Source of the DNA: a bacterium
Lineage (GTDB): Bacteria; SZUA-182; DTGQ01
Direction: 5' to 3'
Assembly (NCBI GenBank): GCA_040755755.1
Contig: JBFLZW010000054.1
Coordinates: 1-64,000 of the forward strand
Length of the DNA stretch: 64,000 nt
Position 1 is the first letter of the stretch. Each line of letters starts with the position of its first letter. Below are positions 17,842 to 27,088 of the stretch, in pieces. The notes beneath the pieces were generated by a model. That model saw nothing but the letters and a program-made list of their open reading frames with translations, was not told where the DNA came from and did no database searches. Both the position numbers and the translations under genes were made by a program.

Positions 17842-19515
17842 TTAGAACATGAGCTGCAGCGATAGGGAGATAGTAGTGTTGCTGTCCCCATCGGCCAGCC
17901 GCAAGCCGTGTATCTCTTCCCTCACCAGTTCTTGAAATTGGGCAGATTCTTGCAATATCCAGAATTCCCGGCAAAAATTTACCGCTATCAGCCAGGATGA
18001 AGACCATGCATATTCCAGACCCATGAGGAATTGACGTTGTTTTTTTATTACCTCTCCCCTTGACCATCCGCGTTCATAGTCGATCGCGGGCCGGATCCGG
18101 AGCCCAGCCAGCGGCTCCCACTCAAGGGACAGGGAGGTGTCGTCGGCATCGGTGCCCATATGGTGTCCCATGATTCTGTCGTGAGATGAATAGGCCAGCC
18201 CTTCACGGCTGGCAGCATGGGTATACCAGGCTGCGGGGTTGCTGCCTGCATGCGTGCTGGCATATTCGGCGCGAAAGCGAAGCTGCCGGAGGGGTCCCAG
18301 GCTGGGCAGGAATATCCCGGCAAGGTGTGCCCAGTTTGAGGGGCAAAGGTGCGCTTCATCCTCGCCTGCATGCTCACCGTAGAGGGTCAGGGCTTGAAAA
18401 TCCAGGGGAAGGGTAATCCTCCAGTTGACTCCCATCTGCTGATTGCCTGGTCCGCCGGCGCGATTTTCGTGTCTGGCCAGAAGAGCATCAGGAAAATCAT
18501 TCCCACGCCGAAAAAGGAAGGTGCGGATGAGGCCGCATTCAAAGCGGGGGTTAATCTTCAAAGATATGGCCAGGCCGGAGAATTTCGGTTTGTGGATATC
18601 CGGATGGGAGAGCTTCTCTTCATCCTGGGCAGAGTTATTATCTTCATCATATGGCCGGTCTTTTTCCAGTTCGGCATAGAAAAAGGAAAACCGTGCCAGC
18701 CCAAGAGGCTGCAAAATCGAGGGAAGCACGAAGGGTGCTCTGCTGCTCAGGCAAATGAGTTTGAAGGGCCTGGCATTATTGGTCAATTGGAGAGTCCCGT
18801 GTGTCCCCTGGCCCCACCAGAGTGACTCCTTGCCGATGGTTATACGGAAATGACTCACCGTGGACTGCATATAACCCCGGGTGAATTCAAACCTGCTGGA
18901 GCAGACATGATGGCTCTGAATGCCGCTCTCACCCTGATCATCGTCATGGTCGCTATGATGCCCGATCGACCAGAAAGGCTGCACAAAAAATCCCAGACGG
19001 TTCCAGATCTGCCCCCGGAATTCCCAGTCGAGCAGCACCTGCCTCCCTCCGCTGCCCGGTCCCTGCATATCGAAGCTGCTGCCCCGATCCCGCCCGTAAT
19101 CGTTTTCTGCTGCTGTAAAAATATCCTGATGGCGACAGGTAATCCTGATGCTTTCGATCGGCTTCAGGAAACTTTGCCCCGGAGAGAGACCCTCGTGGAA
19201 GGCAATCTCCTGCCGGAAGGCATGTCTGAGGCCGGCCAGAGTCGAAATGACGAGTGGTCCTGGTATGAGGCCGTGCATCCTGGCATTTTTCTCTCCCTCC
19301 AGAACGAGAATGGCTGCCTCATCACGGGATATCGGTCTGATCCCGGCTGAGAAAGAAGGCAGATAACCAAGTGCGGCCAGCCATTCAAGATCTGCAAAGG
19401 TCCCAGAACCGAGGGGAACATTGGTCTGGGCTGAGAGGGGGCCCGAAAGGGCAGCGGACAGCAGGATAAAAAATACCGGCACCAGCCGGATCCTTGCCAG
19501 GACTTTCCTTTTCAT
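17842..19515 (-). CDS. Wzi-like outer-membrane capsule assembly protein
   Basis: A 557-residue exported protein with a signal peptide (residues about 1-30, ending SGPLSAQ). A short helical N-terminal region (ADLEWLAALGYLPSF, RPISRDEAAILVLEG) is followed by alternating amphipathic strands typical of an outer-membrane beta barrel, with the conserved block RITIGKESLWWGQGTHGTLQLTNNARPF split around residue 225-250 and a C-terminal strand ending in Phe (ISLSLQLMF). This matches the Wzi family, whose E. coli member anchors capsule polysaccharide to the cell surface. It is next to an SLBB polysaccharide export protein on the same strand, which supports a surface polysaccharide role. Divergent from model Wzi. 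Confidence 0.75.
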   Translation of the reverse strand: MKRKVLARIRLVPVFFILLSAALSGPLSAQTNVPLGSGTFADLEWLAALGYLPSFSAGIRPISRDEAAILVLEGEKNARMHGLIPGPLVISTLAGLRHAFRQEIAFHEGLSPGQSFLKPIESIRITCRHQDIFTAAENDYGRDRGSSFDMQGPGSGGRQVLLDWEFRGQIWNRLGFFVQPFWSIGHHSDHDDDQGESGIQSHHVCSSRFEFTRGYMQSTVSHFRITIGKESLWWGQGTHGTLQLTNNARPFKLICLSSRAPFVLPSILQPLGLARFSFFYAELEKDRPYDEDNNSAQDEEKLSHPDIHKPKFSGLAISLKINPRFECGLIRTFLFRRGNDFPDALLARHENRAGGPGNQQMGVNWRITLPLDFQALTLYGEHAGEDEAHLCPSNWAHLAGIFLPSLGPLRQLRFRAEYASTHAGSNPAAWYTHAASREGLAYSSHDRIMGHHMGTDADDTSLSLEWEPLAGLRIRPAIDYERGWSRGEVIKKQRQFLMGLEYAWSSSWLIAVNFCREFWILQESAQFQELVREEIHGLRLADGDSNTTISLSLQLMF

Positions 19516-19553
19516 GACTCTCCTTGAGAATCAACAGGCAGCATCGGCCTTTT

Positions 19554-21509
19554 TCAATAAGCGCCCATAATTACCCCAGCCCCAAGCGCGGTCTGATAGA
19601 AAACCTGGCTCCAGTCAAGCACATTCTTTTTCAGGGCCAGGCTCTTCAGCCGGGGAGGGACAACAACGGTGTCTCCCGGCTCAAGGCAGGCAGCGGCGGT
19701 TTTGGGCGAAATAAAAGACTTTTCCTCAGCGCTCCAGTGCAGGTTGATGAACCGGGAGGTACAGTCTTTACCCACGATGGATCCATCCGCCTTAATGATA
19801 TAAATATTGTCCTCTTCAGCATTGGCCGTCAGCCCGCCTGCCTTTTGCAGGTAGTATTCTGCCCGGCGATTGGGTACGTAGACGATGGTCGTAGGGTTAT
19901 AAACCTCACCAAGAACGGTGACGGTCGAAGGTTTCCGGGGAACGTAGAGGGTATCGCCGTCTTCCAGTTCGATGTCAGCCGCAGAACCCCGGAATTTTTC
20001 GATCGGGGAAAGCTCGATAATGACCCGGCCGGTGGCCTGAGATTCCCTCAGCTTGCTGAGGAGCTGGTTTTCAATGCTCAGGGATTTTTCGATTCTCTGG
20101 CCGTCATCCTTGGGAGAGAGAGACTCTTCGGCAGCCCTGGAAGAAGAAAAGAGCGTTTCTCTCTGAAGATCGAGGATATAGCGGCCAAGCCGCTCCTGTT
20201 GCATTTTCTGAATCGACTGGCGGGTAAAGAAAGCGCCGCGCAGGTAAGCGAATTCCGTGTAGCCTCCGGCCTTGCTCAGGATGGAAGAGAGGCGCTCTCC
20301 CCGCTGAATGATGAACCTGCCGGGGTGGCGGACCTCCCCGCTCAGAGTGACCATATTGAGGTTAAGCCTGATGAGATCGCCATCCTCGAGAGGATCGTCC
20401 GGAGCAACTGGTTTTGGCACGGGCATTTTCCCGTCAGCCAGTCTGATGCGCTCAACTCCGGGCACACCCCACCTCCCGCCCAAAAAAGTTCCCCCTGCCA
20501 GGTCCATGAGCTGAGCAACGGTCGATGAAGCGGTCTGCTCATAAATCCCCGGCCTTTTCACCGGCCCGGTAATAGCCACCACCGGCCCCAGGGGAGGAAC
20601 GAAAATGGTATCCCCATCTTCCAGGGGCTTGTCTTGACTTCGATCCCCATTCAGGAGAAAATGATAGAGATCGACCACCTCGGGGGTGGCTGCATTTTGC
20701 CTGATTCGTCTGATCGCCCGCAGCGTCCCGGTTTTGGTGGGGCCTCCGCACTGGAAGAGGGCATGGTAAATGGTTGCCAGGGGAGAGAGGAGGTAAGTGC
20801 CGGGCTTTTTGACCTCACCGGCTATGATCACCTGGATCGAGCGCAGCCTGCCGAGCGAGGCATCGAGCTTGAATTGGGTATAAACCCGTGAGAACTGCTG
20901 AACGAGAAATTCTTTCAACTCGCCCAGTCTCAATCCGGACACGGAAAGTACACCGAGCTTGGGAATAATGATCTGGCCATTCTGGTCAACCGTTACCTGA
21001 AAGGAATTCTCCACCAGCCCCCACAGGTAGATGGACAGCTCATCTCCCGGGCCGATGATATAGTTTAAGCCTACCGGCGCTCTGGCAGGCGGGGCAAAAC
21101 CGGAAGCAGCAGAGCGAAAGATGGAATAGCCGAATTGCTCCAATTGTTCATGGGCCTGGGAGGAGAAGAACCGTTCGATGCAGGACTGCTCTTTCGGAGC
21201 ATGGTCCTGAAGGCGGTCCAGCACCTCGGTGCGGGTCCGGTCTTCGGCCATTTGCCGCTGCATCTGCGAAATGTCCTGGATAGTCATTTCCCAGCCATTC
21301 ACACCGCCGCCTGCCGGGTTCTGGGAAGGTGACAGTTGCCAGGAGGGGCTGTTAGAAGGCCCCGGCGTGGAGGGGGAAGCAGGAGAAGCGGTCGATGCTG
21401 CCTGCTGAGCCGCAGCCTGCACCGGCAAAAGCAGGAGGAGAAGGGTAACCCCCGTAACCAGGAGAAGGATAAGCGAGTATCTTCCAACGTCTCGTAAGTT
21501 TGCGCTCAT
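19554..21509 (-). CDS. SLBB-domain polysaccharide export protein (Wza/KpsD-like)
   Basis: A 651-residue exported protein from the ATG at 21509. The signal peptide is RYSLILLLVTGVTLLLLLLP to about residue 30, then a Pro/Ser/Ala-rich linker. The poly-export domain is near 125-215 (YIIGPGDELSIYLWGLV, VDQNGQIIIPKLGVLSVSGL). At least four SLBB-type beta-grasp segments follow, recognisable by VIIAGEVKKPGTYLLSP, VAITGPVKRPGIY, VTLSGEVRHPGRF and VTVLGEVYNPTTIVYVP, and by GDTIFVPP and GDTVVVPP strand ends. Such proteins form the outer-membrane channel for capsule or exopolysaccharide. The longer frame to 21623 overlaps cutA and is unlikely. It sits 38 bp upstream of the Wzi-like gene, probably one transcript. 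Confidence 0.85.
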   Translation of the reverse strand: MSANLRDVGRYSLILLLVTGVTLLLLLLPVQAAAQQAASTASPASPSTPGPSNSPSWQLSPSQNPAGGGVNGWEMTIQDISQMQRQMAEDRTRTEVLDRLQDHAPKEQSCIERFFSSQAHEQLEQFGYSIFRSAASGFAPPARAPVGLNYIIGPGDELSIYLWGLVENSFQVTVDQNGQIIIPKLGVLSVSGLRLGELKEFLVQQFSRVYTQFKLDASLGRLRSIQVIIAGEVKKPGTYLLSPLATIYHALFQCGGPTKTGTLRAIRRIRQNAATPEVVDLYHFLLNGDRSQDKPLEDGDTIFVPPLGPVVAITGPVKRPGIYEQTASSTVAQLMDLAGGTFLGGRWGVPGVERIRLADGKMPVPKPVAPDDPLEDGDLIRLNLNMVTLSGEVRHPGRFIIQRGERLSSILSKAGGYTEFAYLRGAFFTRQSIQKMQQERLGRYILDLQRETLFSSSRAAEESLSPKDDGQRIEKSLSIENQLLSKLRESQATGRVIIELSPIEKFRGSAADIELEDGDTLYVPRKPSTVTVLGEVYNPTTIVYVPNRRAEYYLQKAGGLTANAEEDNIYIIKADGSIVGKDCTSRFINLHWSAEEKSFISPKTAAACLEPGDTVVVPPRLKSLALKKNVLDWSQVFYQTALGAGVIMGAY

Positions 21510-21609
21510 GATTGCCAGACAAAAAAGGACAGTGAATTTTACTCGTAAGAATACCGAATAAACCCGAAATACTGTATCATATACTTTCGGCAGAAATAAG
21601 GAGAACCCT

Positions 21610-21930
21610 ATGACTGATTTCATTCAGGTTTTCATTACGGCTTCAAGCCGCGAAGAAGGACAGCGCATCGTGGATGCTCTGGTGAAGAGCCGTCTTATTG
21701 CCTGCGGTCAGGTTGCGGGTCCGATCCAGAGCACCTACTGGTGGCAGGGCAGCATCGAGAGCAGCACAGAGTGGCTGTGCCTGGCAAAATCCCGGGAAGA
21801 TAAATTTGCCGGGATCGTCAGCCTGGTAAAGGAACTGCACTCGTATCAGGTTCCGGAGATCATCGCCATGCCTCTTGCTGGCGTCAGCGATGACTATGCG
21901 CAGTGGATGAGGGAAGAGTTGAGGAATTGA
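21610..21930 (+). CDS. cutA: Divalent-cation tolerance protein CutA
   Basis: A 106-residue cytoplasmic CutA1-family protein, a very stable trimer with a ferredoxin-like fold that binds divalent metal such as Cu. Family blocks are clear: ITASSREEGQRIVDALVKSR, LIACGQV, STYWWQGSIESSTEWLCLAK and SYQVPEIIAMPLAGVSDDYAQWM. Length is normal. The start is supported by AAGGAG about 7 bases upstream. Divergent from the SLBB gene and convergent with the DUF255 gene. Confidence 0.95.
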   Translation: MTDFIQVFITASSREEGQRIVDALVKSRLIACGQVAGPIQSTYWWQGSIESSTEWLCLAKSREDKFAGIVSLVKELHSYQVPEIIAMPLAGVSDDYAQWMREELRN

Positions 21931-22013
21931 GGAACTGTCCATAAGTTCCCCAAATATTCCCTATTTTCCTTATAACTACAGCATGCTCTGTAAAAAGAAC
22001 ACAAGACCTGCTT

Positions 22014-23771
22014 TCACTTCCCCGCCAGGCCACGAACCGTATCGACCAGATGCTCGATGTCATCGGTTTCGAGCAGGCAATCCTGGCCGAGGTAGAGATA
22101 CCCCCGCGGGGCTTTATATCCCTGCTGCTGCAGCATCTGGAGCATCTGGGGATGCTGGTCCAGCTCAAGCAGTTTGATGATTTTGCGCGGCTCGGAAAGG
22201 GCGAATGCCTTCCCGAGAAAGTGCCGGGTTGTCTGATCTGTCTGTCTGCCAAGAATAATGACCAGCACGGCGGGTTGCAGCAGCAGGTAGCAGGCCAGGG
22301 CATAGTGGGAAGCAAAGATTCCGTAGCGGGGGAAATCCTGACTGAAAAAAGCCAGGGTGTGGCGGGCTATGGCCAGATATTCCGGGTTCTGATCCAGAAT
22401 GCCGAGCTTGAGGAAGAACTCCGCAGCCAGGGCATTATCCAGGATGGGTTTAATCCGCTCCCGCAACCGGCCGCAGGGTTTATCGGTATCCGTCCGGTCC
22501 CAGAAACCTCCCTGCTCATCGGAGAAATTGCGGTGGATGAGCTGTGCCAGCAGGGATGCGGAAGAAAGATATGCTTCCTCGCCGAGAATCTGATAGGTGT
22601 CCAGCAGCGCTCTGGCCATGTATATCTGGTCCGCCAGAAGCCGGAAGGAGGTATCGGGAGGGAATCCGGCTGCATGCAGCATCCCGGCGTCTTGAGTGAA
22701 GCAGTGCTGCCAGAGAAAAGCCAGCGTTTTTCTGGCCCGCTCAAGATAGCTCTCTTCCTCAAAGACTGCCGAAGCTTTCAGGAAGGCGGAAACAGCCAGA
22801 GCGTTCCAATCGGTATAAATAGTTTTCTGAGGGGAAGGCGGGGGGAAAAACTTTCGTTCCGCACGGCTGAGGCGGTAGTATTCCTCATCCGCCCGCTGAC
22901 TTGGGAAAAAAACGGACCGGCCCGGATCGTACAGATGGGTATCGAGGTAGCGGGCGACAGACCGGGCAATGTCCCGATATTTCTCCTGACCGCACACCAG
23001 CCAGCCATCAAGGTAATTGTGCAGCAGCCAGGCATTATCGACCAGCATCTTCTCGGTCTGAGGTGCGCTCCAGTCCCGCTTTTGCGCCAGGCGGAAAAAC
23101 CCTCCTTCTTCCCGGTCAAAAAGCTCTCCTTCGGCCATTCCGTCAAGGGTCCTGGTGGCAATTTCCTCCATCGTGGAGTCAGAAAAAAGCCGGGCAGCAC
23201 AAAGAGCAAGCTCTATGGCTTCATAGTGGGGGAATTTCGGCTCCCGGCCAAAGCCGCCGTAAATCGGATCGAAATCCGCTGACAGGAATTCCAGTACCTT
23301 GTGGACAATATCGAGTGAGAGCCCGGTTTCCTCTGTCGTCCTGTCGCCGACATGGTGACTTGCCCGTTTCTTTGCCTGCCTGAGGCGGCTGCGCAGCTCC
23401 TTCCTGTGCTCTCGGTAGAGAAGAAGACAATGGGTCAGCAGTTTTTTGAGATCTTCCCGGTTGAGAAACGTGCCTCCGGTAATTATCTCTCCATCAGGAG
23501 TGAGGATGGCGATACTTGGCCAGCCGCCCATAGTATAGCGCAGATTGATATCCGGCCGCTCATCGGAATCGACCCGAAGAGGGATGAAGTATCGGTTGAT
23601 CAGAAGGCAAATCTGCGGATCGGTGAGGCTTTCACTCTCAAGCCTGCGGCACCATTGACACCAGGGGGCCTGAAGATACAAAAAAACGGGTTTGTCCTCG
23701 GACTTGGCCTGAGCAAAAAGGTCATTGGACCATGCCTGCCAGGAAATGCTGTCGGCGGCTCGCTTCTCCAT
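22014..23771 (-). CDS. Thioredoxin-fold DUF255 (YyaL/SSP411-like) protein
   Basis: A 585-residue protein. The first 120 residues are a thioredoxin fold of the DUF255 type with the motif APWCQWCRRLESES (CXXC), followed by FIPLRVDSDERPDINLRY and GGWPSIAILTPDGE. From about residue 170 comes an (alpha/alpha) barrel-like region (GGFGREPKFPHYEAIELAL, LVDNAWLLHNYLDGW, YTDWNALAVSAFLKAS) as in YyaL and SSP411 proteins. Many family members read CHWCH at the active site; here the second His is Arg. Length is somewhat short for the family (commonly near 650-700). The ATG at 23771 is 11 bases past the hemB stop, so co-transcription with hemB is likely. Function of the family is not settled. Confidence 0.85.
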   Translation of the reverse strand: MEKRAADSISWQAWSNDLFAQAKSEDKPVFLYLQAPWCQWCRRLESESLTDPQICLLINRYFIPLRVDSDERPDINLRYTMGGWPSIAILTPDGEIITGGTFLNREDLKKLLTHCLLLYREHRKELRSRLRQAKKRASHHVGDRTTEETGLSLDIVHKVLEFLSADFDPIYGGFGREPKFPHYEAIELALCAARLFSDSTMEEIATRTLDGMAEGELFDREEGGFFRLAQKRDWSAPQTEKMLVDNAWLLHNYLDGWLVCGQEKYRDIARSVARYLDTHLYDPGRSVFFPSQRADEEYYRLSRAERKFFPPPSPQKTIYTDWNALAVSAFLKASAVFEEESYLERARKTLAFLWQHCFTQDAGMLHAAGFPPDTSFRLLADQIYMARALLDTYQILGEEAYLSSASLLAQLIHRNFSDEQGGFWDRTDTDKPCGRLRERIKPILDNALAAEFFLKLGILDQNPEYLAIARHTLAFFSQDFPRYGIFASHYALACYLLLQPAVLVIILGRQTDQTTRHFLGKAFALSEPRKIIKLLELDQHPQMLQMLQQQGYKAPRGYLYLGQDCLLETDDIEHLVDTVRGLAGK

Positions 23772-23782
23772 GTCTTTTCGCT

Positions 23783-24769
23783 TTACGGGAGCAGGGATTG
23801 CCGCAGAACGAGAGCCGCTTCCTTGGCAAAATAGGTGAGGATGATATCCGCTCCGGCGCGCTTCAGTGAGGTCAGAACCTCCATCATGGTTTTCGTCCCG
23901 TCGATCCATCCATTCCGGGCGGCAGCCTTGATCATGGAATACTCCCCGCTGACGTTATAGGCTGCAACGGGTACGGAAAACCGGGTCTTGACCCGATAGA
24001 TGATATCCAGGTAGCTTAACCCTGGCTTAACCATGATAATATCCGCTCCCTCCTCAATGTCGAGAGCGCATTCCCGCAATGCTTCCTGAGCGTTGGCCAC
24101 GTCCATCTGGTAAGCGCGCCGGTCGCCGAACTGGGGTGTTGACTCCGCTGCCTCACGAAACGGGCCATAGAAGGATGATGCATATTTGGCCGCATAGGAC
24201 ATAATCGGCACCTGGCTGTATCCCCGCTCATCCAGTGCCCTGCGGATAGCGCCGATCCTCCCGTCCATCATATCGGAAGGGGCCACCATGTCAGCTCCGG
24301 CATCCACATGGGATGCGGCAATCTGGGCCAGGAATTCCAGGGTCCGGTCGTTGTCAACCTGGCCGTTCTTGATGATGCCGCAATGCCCGTGACTGGTGTA
24401 TTCACACATGCAGATATCGGTAATGACCACAAGCTCGGGGAAACGGCCCTTGATGGCCCGCACAGCTCGCTGAACGACTCCTTCCGGGTCATAGCTTTCA
24501 GTCCCGAAGTCATCCTTTCTCTGCGGAAGGCCAAAGAGGAGAATGCCGGGAATCTGCAAGTCGCGTACCTCCGTGAGCTCTTCAAGAAGAAGGTCGATAG
24601 AGAAATGATCGATGCCGGGCATGGATTGGATCGGACGTTTGATTCCTTCACCGGGAACCACAAACATGGGGTAGATAAGATTATCCACCGAAAGATGCGT
24701 CTCCCGCACCATTCGCCTGAAATTCTCGCCAAGGCGCATTCTTCTCGGTCGATGCACTGGAAAAGGCAT
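23783..24769 (-). CDS. hemB: Delta-aminolevulinate dehydratase (porphobilinogen synthase)
   Basis: A 328-residue enzyme that condenses two 5-aminolevulinate molecules to porphobilinogen. Conserved features: [15 protein letters not shown] with Cys ligands of the zinc-type enzyme, [19 protein letters not shown], the first active-site Lys region [17 protein letters not shown], and the Schiff-base Lys in [12 protein letters not shown]. The C-terminus ([15 protein letters not shown]) is complete. It belongs to the heme gene cluster but is separated from cobA-hemD by 231 bp carrying a long inverted repeat, so it may have some independent expression. Confidence 0.97.
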   Translation of the reverse strand: MPFPVHRPRRMRLGENFRRMVRETHLSVDNLIYPMFVVPGEGIKRPIQSMPGIDHFSIDLLLEELTEVRDLQIPGILLFGLPQRKDDFGTESYDPEGVVQRAVRAIKGRFPELVVITDICMCEYTSHGHCGIIKNGQVDNDRTLEFLAQIAASHVDAGADMVAPSDMMDGRIGAIRRALDERGYSQVPIMSYAAKYASSFYGPFREAAESTPQFGDRRAYQMDVANAQEALRECALDIEEGADIIMVKPGLSYLDIIYRVKTRFSVPVAAYNVSGEYSMIKAAARNGWIDGTKTMMEVLTSLKRAGADIILTYFAKEAALVLRQSLLP

Positions 24770-24857
24770 GGTCGTTTTCCTCCTGACTTCCCTGATTGCC
24801 TCTGGTTGTTGCTGAAAGCTTATCGCTCATATTGGTAAGACAACACAGTAATATTTC

Positions 24858-24922
24858 TCCCGCAGAGACGCAGAGAAAATAATTTGTCTTTTTTACCTCT
24901 GTGCCTCTGCGTCTCTGCGGGA
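24858..24922. repeat. Long inverted repeat (CCCGCAGAGACGCAGAG family)
   Basis: TCCCGCAGAGACGCAGAG at 24858-24875 is repeated as a perfect 18-bp complement at 24905-24922, with a 29-base AT-rich loop. The unit itself is built from a short repeated GCAGAGACGCAGAG pattern. It lies between cobA-hemD and hemB and could form a strong hairpin in the transcript; there is no T run on the minus strand directly after the stem. Confidence 0.75.
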
Positions 24923-25000
24923 AATCCCCTCTATAGGATTTTCACTTCGCTAAAGGCATCAGATCCAAACAGTGTGATGGCTACCATATATGAGCGAAGC

Positions 25001-26539
25001 TTATTCCGGGTTTTGGTAGTACCGGACAATAGCCTCCGTCATGGCGGCAATAGTATATTCCTGCGGTACAATGCTGACCGCAAGCCCCCGGGATTCCGCT
25101 TCCTGAGCGCATACCGGGCCGATACAGGCAATCTGCACTCCTTTGAGCAGCGTGGGCAGCGGAGTATCGTTCTTCTGGAAAGCGGTACAGAAATTTTTTA
25201 CTGTCGAGCTGCTGGTAAAGGTAACCATATTCACGGCATTTTTTTGCAGAAGATCCGCAAGATACGACACATCCGAGCTATCCGGCAGGGTTTCATAGAC
25301 CGGAATAACCGAAACCGATGCCCCCTGTTCGGCAAGTTTTTCAGGCAGAATATCACGGGCTTCCCGTGCTCTGGGGATCAGGATGCTGGTCCCTCGCACT
25401 CCCGATTCGAGAAGACCGTCGATGATGGATTCCGCCCGGTATTCCGGGGGAACATAATCGGGGATAATCCCCTGCTGTCGCAGGGAAGCCGCGGTCTCCG
25501 GACCAATGGCGCAGACCCGTGAATGACTGAACGCCCGGCTGTCTTTGTTCAGCTCATGCAGCCTCTGGAAAAAAAAGTCAACTCCATTGACGCTGGTAAA
25601 GATGACCCACTGATAACTGGAAAGCGCGGCAATGGCCTCATCGAGCAGCCGGTGATCCTGTAAACCTGATACGCGAATGGTCGGAAATTCAATGGCCAAC
25701 GCCCCAAGCTCGGTAAGGTTGTGGCTGAAGCTGCTCGATTGTGCCCGCGCCCGGGTGACTACAATAGTTTTGCCAAACAGCGGCCGGCGCTCGAACCATT
25801 GCAGCTTTTCCCGCAGATGCACAACCTGGCCGACGACAATGATGGAGGGAGAGCCCAGACCTTCTTCGGCCACCCGCCGGGTCACGGACTCAAGATCAGC
25901 CACCAGGGTCCGCTGCCTGGGGCTGGTACCCCACTGAATGACCGCTACCGGAGTTGTGGCCGCAAGGCCGTGCTGTTGCAGCCGCTCGGCAATAGTGGAC
26001 AAGCGGGACATGCTCATCAGAAAAACGAGCGTTCCCGCTCCGGTGCTGATTCTGTCCCAGTCGATGCTGGATTCTTCCTTGGTCGGGTCCTCATGGCCGG
26101 TAATAAAAGCCACGGTCGAGGTAAACTGCCGATGGGTCAGGGGGATTCCAGCATAAGCAGGCACCGAGATGGCTGAAGTTACACCCGGAACGATCTCGAA
26201 CGGGATGCCCTGATCAGCCAGTATTTCCGCCTCTTCTCCTCCACGGCCAAACACGAAGGGGTCACCGCCTTTCAGGCGGGCTACTTTTTTCCCTTCGAGA
26301 ACCTTGCGCAGGATCAGTTCATTGATTTCTTCCTGCAGAATGTGCCGGGTCCCGCCCTTCTTGCCGACATAGAGTATTTCGGCATCCGGCCTGGCCCAGG
26401 AGAGAAAGACGGGATTAGCCAGGTAATCGTAAATCAGGACCTCGGCTGTCTGAATGCATTCCTTCCCCCGCAGGGTGATCAGTTGAGGATCCCCGGGACC
26501 TGCACCGATCAAGTATACAATCCCTTTTTTATTTTCCAC
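25001..26539 (-). CDS. Fused uroporphyrinogen-III C-methyltransferase / uroporphyrinogen-III synthase
   Basis: A 512-residue fusion of CobA (SUMT, residues 1-245) and HemD (about 255-512). CobA motifs are VYLIGAGPGDPQLITLRG, VARLKGGDPFVFGRGGEEAE, GIPFEIVPGVTSAISVPAYA and GIPLTHR. HemD is marked by TRARAQSSSFSHNLTELGA, WVIFTSVNGVDFFFQRL, CAIGPETAASLRQQGI and VTFTSSSTVKNF. The joined activities close the uroporphyrinogen-III ring and methylate it to precorrin-2, feeding the siroheme branch while the HemD product can also enter other tetrapyrrole routes. This fusion is common in anaerobes. The neighbour at 30206 supplies the next siroheme step. Confidence 0.95.
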   Translation of the reverse strand: MENKKGIVYLIGAGPGDPQLITLRGKECIQTAEVLIYDYLANPVFLSWARPDAEILYVGKKGGTRHILQEEINELILRKVLEGKKVARLKGGDPFVFGRGGEEAEILADQGIPFEIVPGVTSAISVPAYAGIPLTHRQFTSTVAFITGHEDPTKEESSIDWDRISTGAGTLVFLMSMSRLSTIAERLQQHGLAATTPVAVIQWGTSPRQRTLVADLESVTRRVAEEGLGSPSIIVVGQVVHLREKLQWFERRPLFGKTIVVTRARAQSSSFSHNLTELGALAIEFPTIRVSGLQDHRLLDEAIAALSSYQWVIFTSVNGVDFFFQRLHELNKDSRAFSHSRVCAIGPETAASLRQQGIIPDYVPPEYRAESIIDGLLESGVRGTSILIPRAREARDILPEKLAEQGASVSVIPVYETLPDSSDVSYLADLLQKNAVNMVTFTSSSTVKNFCTAFQKNDTPLPTLLKGVQIACIGPVCAQEAESRGLAVSIVPQEYTIAAMTEAIVRYYQNPE

Positions 26540-26572
26540 CTTCGGTAACCTTTCTCCGCTCCCCGACGGCTG

Positions 26573-27034
26573 TCAGTTGGTAGGCCACCAGGAAGCGCCT
26601 TCTTCTTTGTCCTTGTCCTTTTTGTCGCTGTTTTCCTTCCCCTGAGTCTGAGGGAGCAACTTATCCTGCTCTCCGGCTGGAGACACTGCTCTTTTGATCA
26701 TCTGGATATCCGTGTGAAAGGGCCCGATCCCCTTGATGGCGATCACTGCGGAATTGATGGCAAACCCCTGCTTGATGACCTGAATGGTATAGATTCCCTC
26801 GGGCAGGCTGGTAATGAGAAATTTTCCCAGCTCATCGGTCATGATGGTGGATGTGGGGGGATCGGTGGTTACCGTAGCCTGTTTGACAGGCTGCCCGCTG
26901 GTATCCACGACCAGACCGGTGAGGGTCCTGAACGGTATCGTACGAAGCTGGCTGGCGGGTGTCATGCAGGCACAGAAAAAGAGCCATGTGGTACAGAGAA
27001 AGAAAGCTAAAAAAGAGCTTATTGCCCTTTTCAT
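26573..27034 (-). CDS. Small exported protein with carboxypeptidase-regulatory-like domain
   Basis: A 153-residue exported, possibly lipid-anchored protein. The N-terminus is hydrophobic with Cys residues near the expected cleavage point (WLFFCACMTPAS), an imperfect lipobox. Residues 38-115 look like a carboxypeptidase-regulatory-like (CarboxypepD_reg, transthyretin-fold) domain: LTGLVVDTSGQPVKQATVT, TDELGKFLITSLPEGIYTIQVIKQGF. The tail is Lys/Asp/Glu-rich. It is inserted between hemC and cobA-hemD with gaps of only 33-54 bp, so it belongs to the operon although no tetrapyrrole role is known for this fold. Function unknown. Confidence 0.75.
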   Translation of the reverse strand: MKRAISSFLAFFLCTTWLFFCACMTPASQLRTIPFRTLTGLVVDTSGQPVKQATVTTDPPTSTIMTDELGKFLITSLPEGIYTIQVIKQGFAINSAVIAIKGIGPFHTDIQMIKRAVSPAGEQDKLLPQTQGKENSDKKDKDKEEGASWWPTN

Positions 27035-27088
27035 TCAGTCTACCTCCTCGATTCTTCGATCATAGCGGCTAACCTTGTTTCCAGATGC

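Noticed and set aside
22050-23282. 410-codon frame antisense to the DUF255 gene
   Set aside because: Shadow of a well-supported gene; the translation has no domain pattern.
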